This document shows positions 7,748-14,325 of a stretch of DNA of 15,739 nucleotides, one piece after another. The position numbers and the translations under genes are program-made. Below the pieces are notes generated by a model. It was not told where the DNA came from and did not search any database. It was given only the letters and a program-made list of their open reading frames with translations. The first letter of the stretch is position 1, and each line of letters opens with the position of its first letter. Source of the DNA: Helicobacteraceae bacterium (GTDB lineage: Bacteria; Campylobacterota; Campylobacteria; Campylobacterales; SZUA-545); contig JAISRI010000123.1 of NCBI GenBank assembly GCA_031273735.1, forward strand, positions 1 to 15,739, read 5' to 3'.

Positions 7748-8843
7748 AGCCTCTAACGCCAAGTTCTTTCTTGTAATGTTGTTCGCGTTTTTTACGCGCG
7801 GGCGATCGCGGGCAACAAGCGCTTTTTTAGCTATCGCGATCGGCGCTACGGCGCTATTCGCTATGCTAACGATCTACTACGATCTGCCCGATCGCCTCGC
7901 TAAAGCATTTCGCGTTTATGGAGCGAATATGATCATAGTAGGCGATAAACCGCTTTCAAAAGAGGATATAGCAAGAATCAAAGAGTTTCTGCCAAAAGAG
8001 AGCTTAGTAGGAATCGCGCCATACGCCTATAAGAGTATGCGTTTTAAGAATCGTTCGACGACGTTGGCATATACGGACTTAAACGAGGCGATAATCGTTA
8101 ATCCATATTGGCAGATCGAAGGGCAAACGCCGCAGAACGCAAAAGAGGCGCTTTTAGGTTCGGATCTAGCCGATCAACTAGATTTAGGAGTCGGATCGAT
8201 CGCAAAATTGGAGGATATAGACGAAGATATTACGATTAGCGGCATAATAAAAACGGGCGGCTCTGGAGACGGTTTTTTATATCTTGATATTGCGGCGTTG
8301 GGCGATAATTATTTAATCGATCTCGCGGAAGTTAGCGCAAGCCTATCGGGCGAGGCGCTAGAAGCGTTAAAAAACTCGTTGCAAAATCGGTTTGTTAATT
8401 TAACGTCAAAGCTAGTCAAACGAGTGGCGAATTCGGAGGCGACGACGCTTAAAAAAATTGAAGCGCTCGTCGCGTTAGCTACGATCGTAGTCCTCGCTTT
8501 AACGATGATCTGCGTTTCCACCACTATGACGGCGATCGTCTTGGAGAGATTAAAAGAGATCGGGCTAAAAAAAGCTCTGGGCGCGGATAGTAAAGCGATC
8601 GTAATCGAGTTTTTATCCGAGTCGCTGATCTTGGGTTTTTTGGGCGGCGCGTTTGGCTGCGTATTAGGATATATATTCGCTAATTTTACAAGCGTTTCGG
8701 TATTTAGCGTATCGGTTAGCTTTAGCTTTACTTTAGCGATTATATCGACGATCATTTCTCTTATGTTTATCGCGTTAGCGGCGATCTTTCCCGTTTATTC
8801 CGCGGCAAATATAAATCCGATCGAAACGTTAAGAGGAGAATAG
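7740..8843 (+). CDS. FtsX/MacB-type ABC transporter permease (Cj1662-like)
   Basis: Second permease of the module, 367 residues, with the same architecture: an N-terminal span (ATSAFLAIAIGATALFAML), a periplasmic domain (about 55-240) and three C-terminal spans. LERLKEIGLKKALGA (about 268-282) is the coupling-helix signature of FtsX-family permeases. Its ATG lies inside the last codons of the preceding permease, an eight-base overlap without a clear ribosome-binding site, so coupled translation is likely. It ends three bases before the ATPase start. The two permeases are diverged paralogues and probably form a heterodimer with the ATPase dimer. Known homologues sit in the C. jejuni P19 iron locus. 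Confidence 0.9.
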   Translation: MAKASNAKFFLVMLFAFFTRGRSRATSAFLAIAIGATALFAMLTIYYDLPDRLAKAFRVYGANMIIVGDKPLSKEDIARIKEFLPKESLVGIAPYAYKSMRFKNRSTTLAYTDLNEAIIVNPYWQIEGQTPQNAKEALLGSDLADQLDLGVGSIAKLEDIDEDITISGIIKTGGSGDGFLYLDIAALGDNYLIDLAEVSASLSGEALEALKNSLQNRFVNLTSKLVKRVANSEATTLKKIEALVALATIVVLALTMICVSTTMTAIVLERLKEIGLKKALGADSKAIVIEFLSESLILGFLGGAFGCVLGYIFANFTSVSVFSVSVSFSFTLAIISTIISLMFIALAAIFPVYSAANINPIETLRGE

Positions 8844-8846
8844 GTT

Positions 8847-9515
8847 ATGAGTATTGTAGAGCTTAAAGATATTTCGGTGATATACGATCAGGTAGCGGCG
8901 TTGCAAAACGTTAGCTTAGAAGTAAAAGAGGGCGAATGGCTCGCGATTATGGGCCCTTCGGGTTCGGGCAAGACGACTATGATGAATATAATCGGCTGCC
9001 TTGATCGCGCCTCAAAAGGCTCGGTGATTTTTGACGGCGAAGATATATCGAGGGCGAGCCTAAAAACGCTCACGACCATTAGAAGAGAAAAGATAGGACT
9101 AATTTTTCAGCAGTTTCATTTAGCGCCGTATCTAACCGCTTTGCAAAACGTCATGCTCGCGCAGTATTACCATAGTATCGTCGATGAAAAAGAGGCGCTA
9201 AAAGCTCTTGATCGCGTAGGTTTAGCGGACAGAAGCAAACACCTACCCAAAGAGCTTTCTGGCGGCGAGCAACAGCGCGTATGTATAGCGCGGGCGCTGA
9301 TCAACTATCCCAAATTGATCTTAGCCGACGAACCGACGGGAAATCTGGACGAAGCAAACGAAAAGATCGTTATGGATATTTTCAAGAGCCTAAACGACGA
9401 AGGAAGCTCTATCATAGTCGTAACGCACGATCAAGAGGTGGCAAAACGCGCCGAAAGAGTCGTAATTTTGGAATATGGCAAGATCGCCGATCGAGTTAAT
9501 CTTTCTAAAAAATGA
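8847..9515 (+). CDS. ABC transporter ATP-binding protein (Cj1663-like, MacB/LolD family)
   Basis: A cytoplasmic ATPase of 222 residues, the usual length of LolD/MacB-type single-domain ATPases. All catalytic motifs are intact: Walker A GPSGSGKTT (about 36-44), Q-loop FQQFHLAPYLTALQNV (about 88-103), signature LSGGEQQR, Walker B LILADEPTGNLDE and the switch histidine in VTHD. It powers the two FtsX-like permeases encoded just upstream. GAGGAG at 8833-8838 lies eight bases before the ATG and overlaps the end of the preceding gene. The stop overlaps the next gene's start (ATGA), so the acetyltransferase downstream is translationally tied to this operon. Confidence 0.95.
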   Translation: MSIVELKDISVIYDQVAALQNVSLEVKEGEWLAIMGPSGSGKTTMMNIIGCLDRASKGSVIFDGEDISRASLKTLTTIRREKIGLIFQQFHLAPYLTALQNVMLAQYYHSIVDEKEALKALDRVGLADRSKHLPKELSGGEQQRVCIARALINYPKLILADEPTGNLDEANEKIVMDIFKSLNDEGSSIIVVTHDQEVAKRAERVVILEYGKIADRVNLSKK

Positions 9516-9982
9516 CGACTAAAATAAAAACTGTCGCTATGCAAAATAGAGACGACGAACTCTTAGAAAAACTATTGATATTATGGTGCGATTGCGTTGA
9601 AAAGACGCACGATTTTCTATCAAAATTAGATATAGAAAATCTAACGCCTAAAGTAAAACGCGCCCTTAAAGAGATCGAGATTTTGCGCGTCGTCTTCGGC
9701 GGCGATAATATACCGCTTGCCTTTATGGGAGTATCTCATAATAAGATAGAGATGTTATTTGTGTCGATAGAACATAGGGGACGCGGCATAGGCGCGCGAT
9801 TGGTCGCTTACGCAACGGATAAATTACGAGCTTTATACGTCGATGTAAACGAACAAAACGTTCAGGCGCTAGAGTTTTATAAAAAGCGCGGATTTAAGAT
9901 ATTAAGCAGAGACGAACGCGACGCGTTTGGCGAGGCGTTTCCTATTTTGCATTTACGCAAAGAACCGTTTTTGGACAAGTAA
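9512..9982 (+). CDS. GNAT-family N-acetyltransferase (YjaB-like)
   Basis: 156-residue GNAT enzyme, a single-domain acetyltransferase using acetyl-CoA. The acetyl-CoA pyrophosphate loop is HRGRGIGARL (88-97), the R/QxxGxG/A motif A. It is followed by DVNEQNVQALEFYKKRGF (111-128), the conserved Asn and Tyr region of motif B. The C-terminal GEAFPILHL resembles that of YjaB-type enzymes. The substrate is unknown (small molecule or protein amine). The ATG overlaps the ATPase stop by four bases and has no obvious ribosome-binding site, so it is probably expressed by coupling. In C. jejuni this place in the operon is held by thioredoxin-like genes, so acquisition by the iron operon is unusual. It could be a passenger or modify a partner encoded next to it. 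Confidence 0.88.
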   Translation: MTTKIKTVAMQNRDDELLEKLLILWCDCVEKTHDFLSKLDIENLTPKVKRALKEIEILRVVFGGDNIPLAFMGVSHNKIEMLFVSIEHRGRGIGARLVAYATDKLRALYVDVNEQNVQALEFYKKRGFKILSRDERDAFGEAFPILHLRKEPFLDK

Positions 9983-9985
9983 AAA

Positions 9986-10900
9986 ATGCAAACAGAGATA
10001 CTAAAAGATATTGTAACCGACGAGGGCGAGGCGGTTTTTCAGTTTCGCGCGTCGCAAAACGAGGGCGTTGGCATATTAACGACGAAAACGAATAAAAATT
10101 ATCTGATTCTCGATAGTATCGATTACTGGTATGACGTTATTCAAGACGGATATCCGAAAAAGAAAAAATGCGTCTGTAAAAACGAATGGTTTAGCGTTCA
10201 ATTTACCTACGAGCCAAGAGCGGGAACGGACGATATTAGAGGCGTCGACGTTATAACAAAATGCGTAAGTTGCGGTAAAACCTCAAATCCGCTCTTTATC
10301 GATTTGAAATACTCCCCCACAAAACATTTAATCGATACGCCGATACAATTTTGCGCCGCTCCAAAATTAAAATACGATATGAAACAATTTGCGGGTATGT
10401 GGAACCGCGGCGATATTAACGCTATTTTCGACTACCTATATTATGAATTAAAAATGTCGATTTACTGTTGGTTTTACAACTTCGCCAAAGAAAAGTTTGC
10501 TTTTGAAAAATGGGATCGCGAAAAACTTAAAGATGCGTCGAACGGCGGCGATTTCTCCGAAGTTCATAATAATATCAGATTCTATAATATATTTTTTTCT
10601 ATGAAAGATTTGGAAATGGATAGGTATATAGAATGTATAAACGAAAAGGGCGCAATAATTAAAGAGAACGTTTGGAGAGAAGCGGAAATCTTGGATATAT
10701 CGCACATTTACTTTGCGAATGAATTAGAATACTCGATACGATACGCAACGCAGATTATAGATAAAGGCGTCGTAAAGAATAAATCGGCGGAGTTTATAAA
10801 CGCGATAGAAGCGCTTAAGCTATGGCTGGAAAAAACCATAGGGAGAAAAGACCCGCCTTGGCTTGCCTCTTTGAAACGCAGACCGCAATCGATCAATTAA
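9986..10900 (+). CDS. Unrecognised 304-residue protein with CxC / CxxC zinc-ribbon-like motif
   Basis: I do not recognise this family. No signal peptide or membrane span is evident, so it is probably cytoplasmic. The N-terminal 110 residues look beta-rich and carry CVC at 62-64 and CVSC at 93-96, flanked by KKKK and KCVSCGKTSNPLF. This is a plausible zinc-ribbon or rubredoxin-like knuckle. Residues about 130-290 are predicted helical, rich in aromatic and acidic residues (DYLYYELKMSIYCWFYNFAKEK), and the tail reads GRKDPPWLASLKRR. The gene is AT-richer than its neighbours, which may mean later acquisition. It starts three bases after the acetyltransferase stop with only a weak ribosome-binding site, as the last gene of the iron cluster. 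Its layout recalls immunity or defence accessory proteins, but that is speculation. Confidence 0.7.
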   Translation: MQTEILKDIVTDEGEAVFQFRASQNEGVGILTTKTNKNYLILDSIDYWYDVIQDGYPKKKKCVCKNEWFSVQFTYEPRAGTDDIRGVDVITKCVSCGKTSNPLFIDLKYSPTKHLIDTPIQFCAAPKLKYDMKQFAGMWNRGDINAIFDYLYYELKMSIYCWFYNFAKEKFAFEKWDREKLKDASNGGDFSEVHNNIRFYNIFFSMKDLEMDRYIECINEKGAIIKENVWREAEILDISHIYFANELEYSIRYATQIIDKGVVKNKSAEFINAIEALKLWLEKTIGRKDPPWLASLKRRPQSIN

Positions 10901-11120
10901 CCAAAACGCCGCTTTTTTGTATTTAGTGGCGGGCGGCTATGGCTTTTGCGCGGTTAGACGGCGAACGCGCCGTCGCCCCGCGCTATAGTTTGGAGCGGAT
11001 CGCGGCGATTTTGTCTAGTTTCGCTTTTATAAGATATTGTATATGCGTTTTATATATTCTCATTCTCCGCGCCGATCGCGTCAGGGATAGGGCGGAAAGC
11101 CAAAACGCGCCCAAATCAAT
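10901..11120. other. Intergenic region with hairpin before ahpC
   Basis: This gap follows the iron cluster. It holds a perfect 7-bp stem with a four-base loop (GACGGCG/CGCCGTC, 10957-10963 with 10968-10974), but no T-run follows it. A T6 run at 10913-10918 has no hairpin before it. No clear terminator is seen. A 61-codon frame from 10939 lacks a ribosome-binding site and was not accepted as a gene. Confidence 0.4.
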
Positions 11121-11135
11121 TTAGAATAATTATTA
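11121..11135. promoter_or_regulatory. Candidate PerR box before ahpC
   Basis: TTAGAATAATTATTA matches the PerR consensus TTATAATnATTATAA at 12 of 14 defined positions and contains the perfect palindrome AATAATTATT. It lies about 60 bp before the peroxiredoxin start, in an AT-rich stretch suited to a promoter. PerR represses ahpC in Campylobacter, so peroxide-responsive control is likely. A role for Fur instead cannot be excluded, since the two sites are similar. Confidence 0.5.
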
Positions 11136-11193
11136 TTTAAGTTAGTTTTGGCTACTCTTTTCCTTTCAATAAACCACAATTAAAGGATTTGCA

Positions 11194-11793
11194 ATGTCGC
11201 TTATAGCAACAGAAGCCCCAAACTTTACGGCGAAAGCCGTTCTTCCAAACGGCGAGATCGCCGATTTCGAGCTTTACAAGAACATCGGATCGAAAGGCGC
11301 GGTCTTGTTTTTCTGGCCAATGGATTTTACGTTCGTCTGCCCTTCGGAGATTATCGCTTTTGATAAGCGCGTTAAAGAGTTCAAAGATCGCGGTTTCAAC
11401 GTGATCGGCGTGTCGATCGACAGCGAACACGTCCATTGGGCGTGGAAAAACACCCCCGTTAATAGCGGCGGGATTGGACAAGTCCAATTCCCGATTGTAG
11501 CCGACGTAGATCACGCTATCGTTAAAGCCTACGATGTGGAACACCCCGGCGCGGTCGCGTTCAGAGCCACGTTTATTATCGACGCGAAGGATAAAAAAAT
11601 CCGCCACGCGACGATCAACGATCTGCCGATCGGACGTAACGTAGATGAAACCTTGCGCGTTGTCGACGCCGTTTTATTTACGAACGAACACGGCGAAGTT
11701 TGCCCCGCGGGTTGGCATAAAGGCGAAGAGGGTATGAAAGCCGATCATAAAGGCGTCGCCGATTACCTCGCCAAAAACGCTACCAAACTTTAA
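11194..11793 (+). CDS. ahpC: Alkyl hydroperoxide reductase subunit C / 2-Cys peroxiredoxin
   Basis: Typical 2-Cys peroxiredoxin, 199 residues and full length, of the epsilonproteobacterial AhpC/TsaA type. It reduces hydrogen peroxide and organic hydroperoxides in the cytoplasm. The peroxidatic Cys49 sits in DFTFVCPSEI and the resolving Cys170 in GEVCPAGWHKGEEGM. The Arg of the active site is probably in VAFRATFIID (R124). A GGIG motif is present (92-95) but there is no C-terminal YF helix (it ends YLAKNATKL), so it is probably intermediate in sensitivity to over-oxidation. The ATG follows AAAGGA at a spacing of six to seven bases. The gene appears monocistronic, with a PerR-like box upstream and a hairpin downstream. 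Its electron donor is not encoded here; Campylobacterota usually lack AhpF and use thioredoxin-type donors. Confidence 0.96.
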   Translation: MSLIATEAPNFTAKAVLPNGEIADFELYKNIGSKGAVLFFWPMDFTFVCPSEIIAFDKRVKEFKDRGFNVIGVSIDSEHVHWAWKNTPVNSGGIGQVQFPIVADVDHAIVKAYDVEHPGAVAFRATFIIDAKDKKIRHATINDLPIGRNVDETLRVVDAVLFTNEHGEVCPAGWHKGEEGMKADHKGVADYLAKNATKL

Positions 11794-11812
11794 GCGTTAA
11801 TTCCGCTTAACG

Positions 11813-11842
11813 CGATCGCGGCGCTTTTCCGTTCCGCGATCG
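11813..11842 (+). terminator. Probable ahpC terminator
   Basis: CGATCGCGG (11813-11821) pairs perfectly with CCGCGATCG (11834-11842) around a 12-nt loop, followed by TTTGCTTT. A smaller hairpin, GCGTTAA/TTAACGC (11794-11800 with 11807-11813), starts right after the ahpC stop and would compete with it. The stem is GC-rich and the T-tract is interrupted, so the assignment is good but not certain. Confidence 0.6.
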
Positions 11843-11915
11843 TTTGCTTTACTCGACAAAATCAATCCGCTTTTGCAAATATCAATCCCTTTCGGTATAG
11901 CGCTTTTAGCGCGTA

Positions 11916-11936
11916 ATATGTTTTGCGCAAACATAT
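11916..11936. promoter_or_regulatory. Inverted repeat ATATGTTT-5-AAACATAT upstream of TPR gene
   Basis: A perfect 8-bp inverted repeat (11916-11923 with 11929-11936) flanks TGCGC, about 65 bp before the TPR gene start. It may be an operator or a small hairpin. Its centre, TTTGCGCAAA, recurs in the palindrome upstream of the transporter gene at 15707-15720. A possible -10 (TAAAAT, 11973-11978) lies downstream. Confidence 0.35.
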
Positions 11937-12001
11937 CTAAGCTATGATCGGTTTTAGTTAGTCTAAGAAATGTAAAATACGACAATCAATTAGGAAAGCA
12001 A

Positions 12002-12847
12002 ATGCCGCCGTCATCGTCAGAAGAGTATCAAGCGCAGATTGAACGCTTTAGCAAAGAGATCGAAAGCGATCCCACAAACGCCGCCGCTTACAATGATCGC
12101 GGAAACGTTTATTATAATTTAGGCGATCGCAAGAAAGCGATCACGGATTATAATAAAGCGATCGAGATTGATCCAAACTACAAAGAAGCTTACTATAATC
12201 GCGGAAACGCTTATAAAAATTTAGGCGATTATGATAGGGCGATCGCAGATTATAATAAAGCGATCGAGACTGATCCCAATTACAAAGAAGCTTACAATAA
12301 TCGTGGAAACGCTTATGACTGTTTAGGCGATCGCAAGAAAGCGATCGCAGATTATAACAAAGCGCTCGATCTCGATCCAAACTTTAAAGAAGCTTACTAT
12401 AATCGCGGAAACGCTTATTATAATTTAGGCGATTATGATAGGGCGATCGCAGATTATAATAAAGCGATCGAGACTGATCCAAATTTTAAAGAGGTTTATC
12501 ATAATCGCGGAAACGCTTATAAAAATTTAGGCGATTATGATAGGGCGATCGCAGATTATAATAAAGCGATCGAGACTGATCCAAATTACAAAGAAGCTTA
12601 CAATAATCGTGGAAACGTTTATTATAATTTAGGCGATCACAAGAAAGCGCTCGCAGATTATAATAAAGCGATCGAGATTGATCCAAACTACAAAGAAGCT
12701 TACTATAATCGCGGAAACGTTTATTATAATTTAAGCGATTATGATAGGGCGATCGCAGATTATAATAAAGCGATCGAGACTGATCCAAATTTTAAAGAGG
12801 TTTATCATAATCGCGGAAATGCTTATGACTGTTTAGGCGATCGCTAG
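12002..12847 (+). CDS. TPR-repeat protein, truncated by in-frame TAG
   Basis: Encodes 281 residues made almost wholly of 34-residue tetratricopeptide repeats with the pattern AYYNRGNAYYNLGDYDRAIADYNKAIEIDP. These build a helical scaffold for protein-protein contacts. There is no signal peptide, and the N-terminal stretch MPPSSSEEYQAQIERFSKEI is a capping helix. AGGA at 11992-11995 is six bases before the ATG. The frame stops at TAG (12845-12847) in the middle of the eighth repeat. The same frame then continues with more repeats to a TGA at 13232-13234, so the original product was about 410 residues. In sister repeats the stop codon position is AAG (Lys). The truncated product could still fold as seven repeats. 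Partner unknown. Confidence 0.8.
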   Translation: MPPSSSEEYQAQIERFSKEIESDPTNAAAYNDRGNVYYNLGDRKKAITDYNKAIEIDPNYKEAYYNRGNAYKNLGDYDRAIADYNKAIETDPNYKEAYNNRGNAYDCLGDRKKAIADYNKALDLDPNFKEAYYNRGNAYYNLGDYDRAIADYNKAIETDPNFKEVYHNRGNAYKNLGDYDRAIADYNKAIETDPNYKEAYNNRGNVYYNLGDHKKALADYNKAIEIDPNYKEAYYNRGNVYYNLSDYDRAIADYNKAIETDPNFKEVYHNRGNAYDCLGDR

Positions 12848-13057
12848 AATGCGCTCGCGGATTATAATAAAGCGATCGAGATTGATCCAAATTACAAAGA
12901 AGCTTACTATAATCGCGGAAACGCTTATTACAATTTAGGCGATTATGATAGGGCGATCGCAGATTATAATAAAGCGCTCGAGATTGATCCAAGTTTTAAA
13001 GAGGCGTATCATAATCGCGAACTTGCCTATGCAAGCTTAAACGACTATCCTAAAGCA
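12098..13057 (+). repeat. Tandem array of 102-bp TPR-coding repeats
   Basis: The marker GGAAAC recurs at 12101, 12203, 12305, 12407, 12509, 12611, 12713, 12815 and 12917, an exact 102-bp period, with a diverged tenth unit near 13019. Units fall into two classes, GDYDRAI (2, 4, 5, 7, 9) and GDRKKAI or GDHKKAL (1, 3, 6, and 8 before its stop). Several units are nearly identical over long stretches, which indicates recent duplication or gene conversion. Confidence 0.92.
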
Positions 13058-13234
13058 ATAGGGGACTATTCTAAAGAAAATAAAATTGATCGAAGCAATA
13101 TAGAAGCGCGCCGCGATCGCGTTTTTATGAACGCGAGCGATTATGAAAGCCACAATGTTATATTTAGCAAATCGGACAACTCGGAAAAAACGATCGAAGA
13201 GTTTCAAAAAGAGAACGCGGGTAATTCGAGATGA
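12848..13234 (+). pseudogene. Downstream part of the interrupted TPR gene
   Basis: In the same frame as the gene starting at 12002, directly after its TAG, the sequence still reads cleanly for 128 codons. It gives the rest of repeat eight, a full ninth repeat, a diverged tenth (AYHNRELAYASLNDYPKAIGDYSKENKIDR) and a non-repeat C-terminal tail ending EEFQKENAGNSR before TGA. No other stop or frameshift is present, so the interruption is recent, a sequencing error, read through or reversible by recombination. There is no ribosome-binding site and in-frame start right after the TAG; the first in-frame ATG is near 13128. Confidence 0.75.
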
Positions 13235-13314
13235 AGAATATTTTAGGTTTTCGCGATCTAATTTTAAAATTTCGCGATCTGTTCTTTTGACGACGGCAAA
13301 GCGCGCAAAATACC
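13235..13314. other. Convergent intergenic region with 21-bp direct repeat
   Basis: CGCGATCT occurs at 13252-13259 and 13273-13280 around the palindrome AATTTTAAAATT (13260-13271). The TPR gene and ribD converge here. No classical GC-stem terminator is evident; the AT palindrome may act weakly in both directions. Confidence 0.4.
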
Positions 13315-14316
13315 TTAAGTTTTAAGCCATAGTTTTAGATTATCGCCGATTGTATCGCTATGCAAAAGCTCCAAACGGCGGTTAAAATCTATCGATTGTT
13401 TGCCGCCGCTTAACGCTAAACTTTGATAGCATAAAAACCAGTCGATCCGATCGGCAAGCGCGTTTAGCAGTCCGCTACCGCCCTCGATTAAAACAAACCC
13501 ATAATCCGCCTCAAAACTAGGCGCGATCCGAACGTTACGATTGTCCACGCCAAAAAGCGGAATACTTCGATCAAAATCTTCCCGCCGCGAAACGATCAAA
13601 ACGTTTGGCGCTCTGCCATTAACGCGCCTCGCGTCTAAGATCGGGCGATCGATTCGCGCCGTATTCCCGCCGATCGCAAGCAAATCGCACAAACTACGCA
13701 ACTTATGCGTTTCATCCAACGCCAAATCGCAACTGATTTTGCCCGCATCGATCGTCGCGTTTAACCTCTGCGCCCATTTGAATAGGACGAACGCGCGTTT
13801 TTGCCAGATTCTAAACGGCTCCAAAAGCGCGTCGCACTCTTTTGCCAAAACGCCGCGAACTACGCTTGCGCCCCGTTCGTGCAAATACGCGCCGCCGCCC
13901 GCCGCTTTTGTTGGATCGCCCTGCCCGAATACGACCTTTTTCACGCCAAGATCGGCGATTAGCGGGGCGCAGGCGGGAGTTTTGCCGCCGATCGCGCACG
14001 GCTCGAGCGTAACAAATAGCGTCGCGCCGCCAAAAATACCGTTATGATTTCTGCGCAAAAAATCGTGAATCTCCGCGCTAGTTTTAAGCGCGCGCAATTT
14101 GGCTACCTTCAGATCGTCGGGGCAAATCTCGCAAAAAGCGTCGTAAAAAGCGTTGATCTCCGCGTGCGCCTCGCCCGCTTTTTCGTGCGCCGCAACCGCG
14201 ACCAACCGATCGTAGCGATCGAGCAAAACCGCGCCCACCGCTGGGTTGGGATATGTCAAAAGCTGATATTTCCACGCTTTTTCAAGCGCAAGATTCATAT
14301 AAAACTCGTCAAACAT
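13315..14316 (-). CDS. ribD: Bifunctional riboflavin biosynthesis deaminase/reductase RibD
   Basis: 333 residues. It catalyses two early steps of riboflavin synthesis in the cytoplasm: deamination of diaminohydroxyphosphoribosylaminopyrimidine, then reduction of the ribosyl group. The N-terminal cytidine-deaminase-like domain has TYPNPAVGAV (21-30), the zinc and catalytic motif HAE (51-53), and TLEPCAIGGKTPAC with Cys107 and Cys116 as the other zinc ligands. The C-terminal domain (about 175-333) is a short dihydrofolate-reductase-like domain, recognisable by KWAQRLNATID and RSLCDLLAIGGNTARIDRP. It is poorly conserved, so reductase activity is less certain. The ATG has GGGAG just upstream. It lies nine bases after the stop of the transporter gene and is probably co-transcribed with it. 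The other riboflavin genes are not in the window. Confidence 0.9.
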   Translation of the reverse strand: MFDEFYMNLALEKAWKYQLLTYPNPAVGAVLLDRYDRLVAVAAHEKAGEAHAEINAFYDAFCEICPDDLKVAKLRALKTSAEIHDFLRRNHNGIFGGATLFVTLEPCAIGGKTPACAPLIADLGVKKVVFGQGDPTKAAGGGAYLHERGASVVRGVLAKECDALLEPFRIWQKRAFVLFKWAQRLNATIDAGKISCDLALDETHKLRSLCDLLAIGGNTARIDRPILDARRVNGRAPNVLIVSRREDFDRSIPLFGVDNRNVRIAPSFEADYGFVLIEGGSGLLNALADRIDWFLCYQSLALSGGKQSIDFNRRLELLHSDTIGDNLKLWLKT

Positions 14317-14325
14317 TTTGCTCCC

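Noticed and set aside
8309..8755. 148-codon antisense frame over the second permease
   Set aside because: It is explained as the complement of membrane-segment codons; the sense frame carries the family motifs.
10939..11124. 61-codon frame with a hydrophobic stretch between the iron cluster and ahpC
   Set aside because: It has no ribosome-binding site, its codons include a hairpin-forming segment, and it overlaps the PerR-like box. It resembles no protein I know.
11152..11607. 151-codon antisense frame over ahpC
   Set aside because: Shadow of a highly conserved sense gene, with no ribosome-binding site or recognisable product.
12141..12992. Three antisense frames encoding repeated RSLYYNLR-like peptides
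   Set aside because: They are the reverse complement of the 102-bp TPR repeats. Openness and repetition follow from the sense-strand gene.
12098..13057. CRISPR-like regular repeats
   Set aside because: The 102-bp period is continuous coding sequence for TPR units, with no unique spacers.
13541..14047. 168-codon plus-strand frame opposite ribD
   Set aside because: It lies wholly inside the well-supported ribD gene and shows only composition-driven Ser/Arg-rich sequence.
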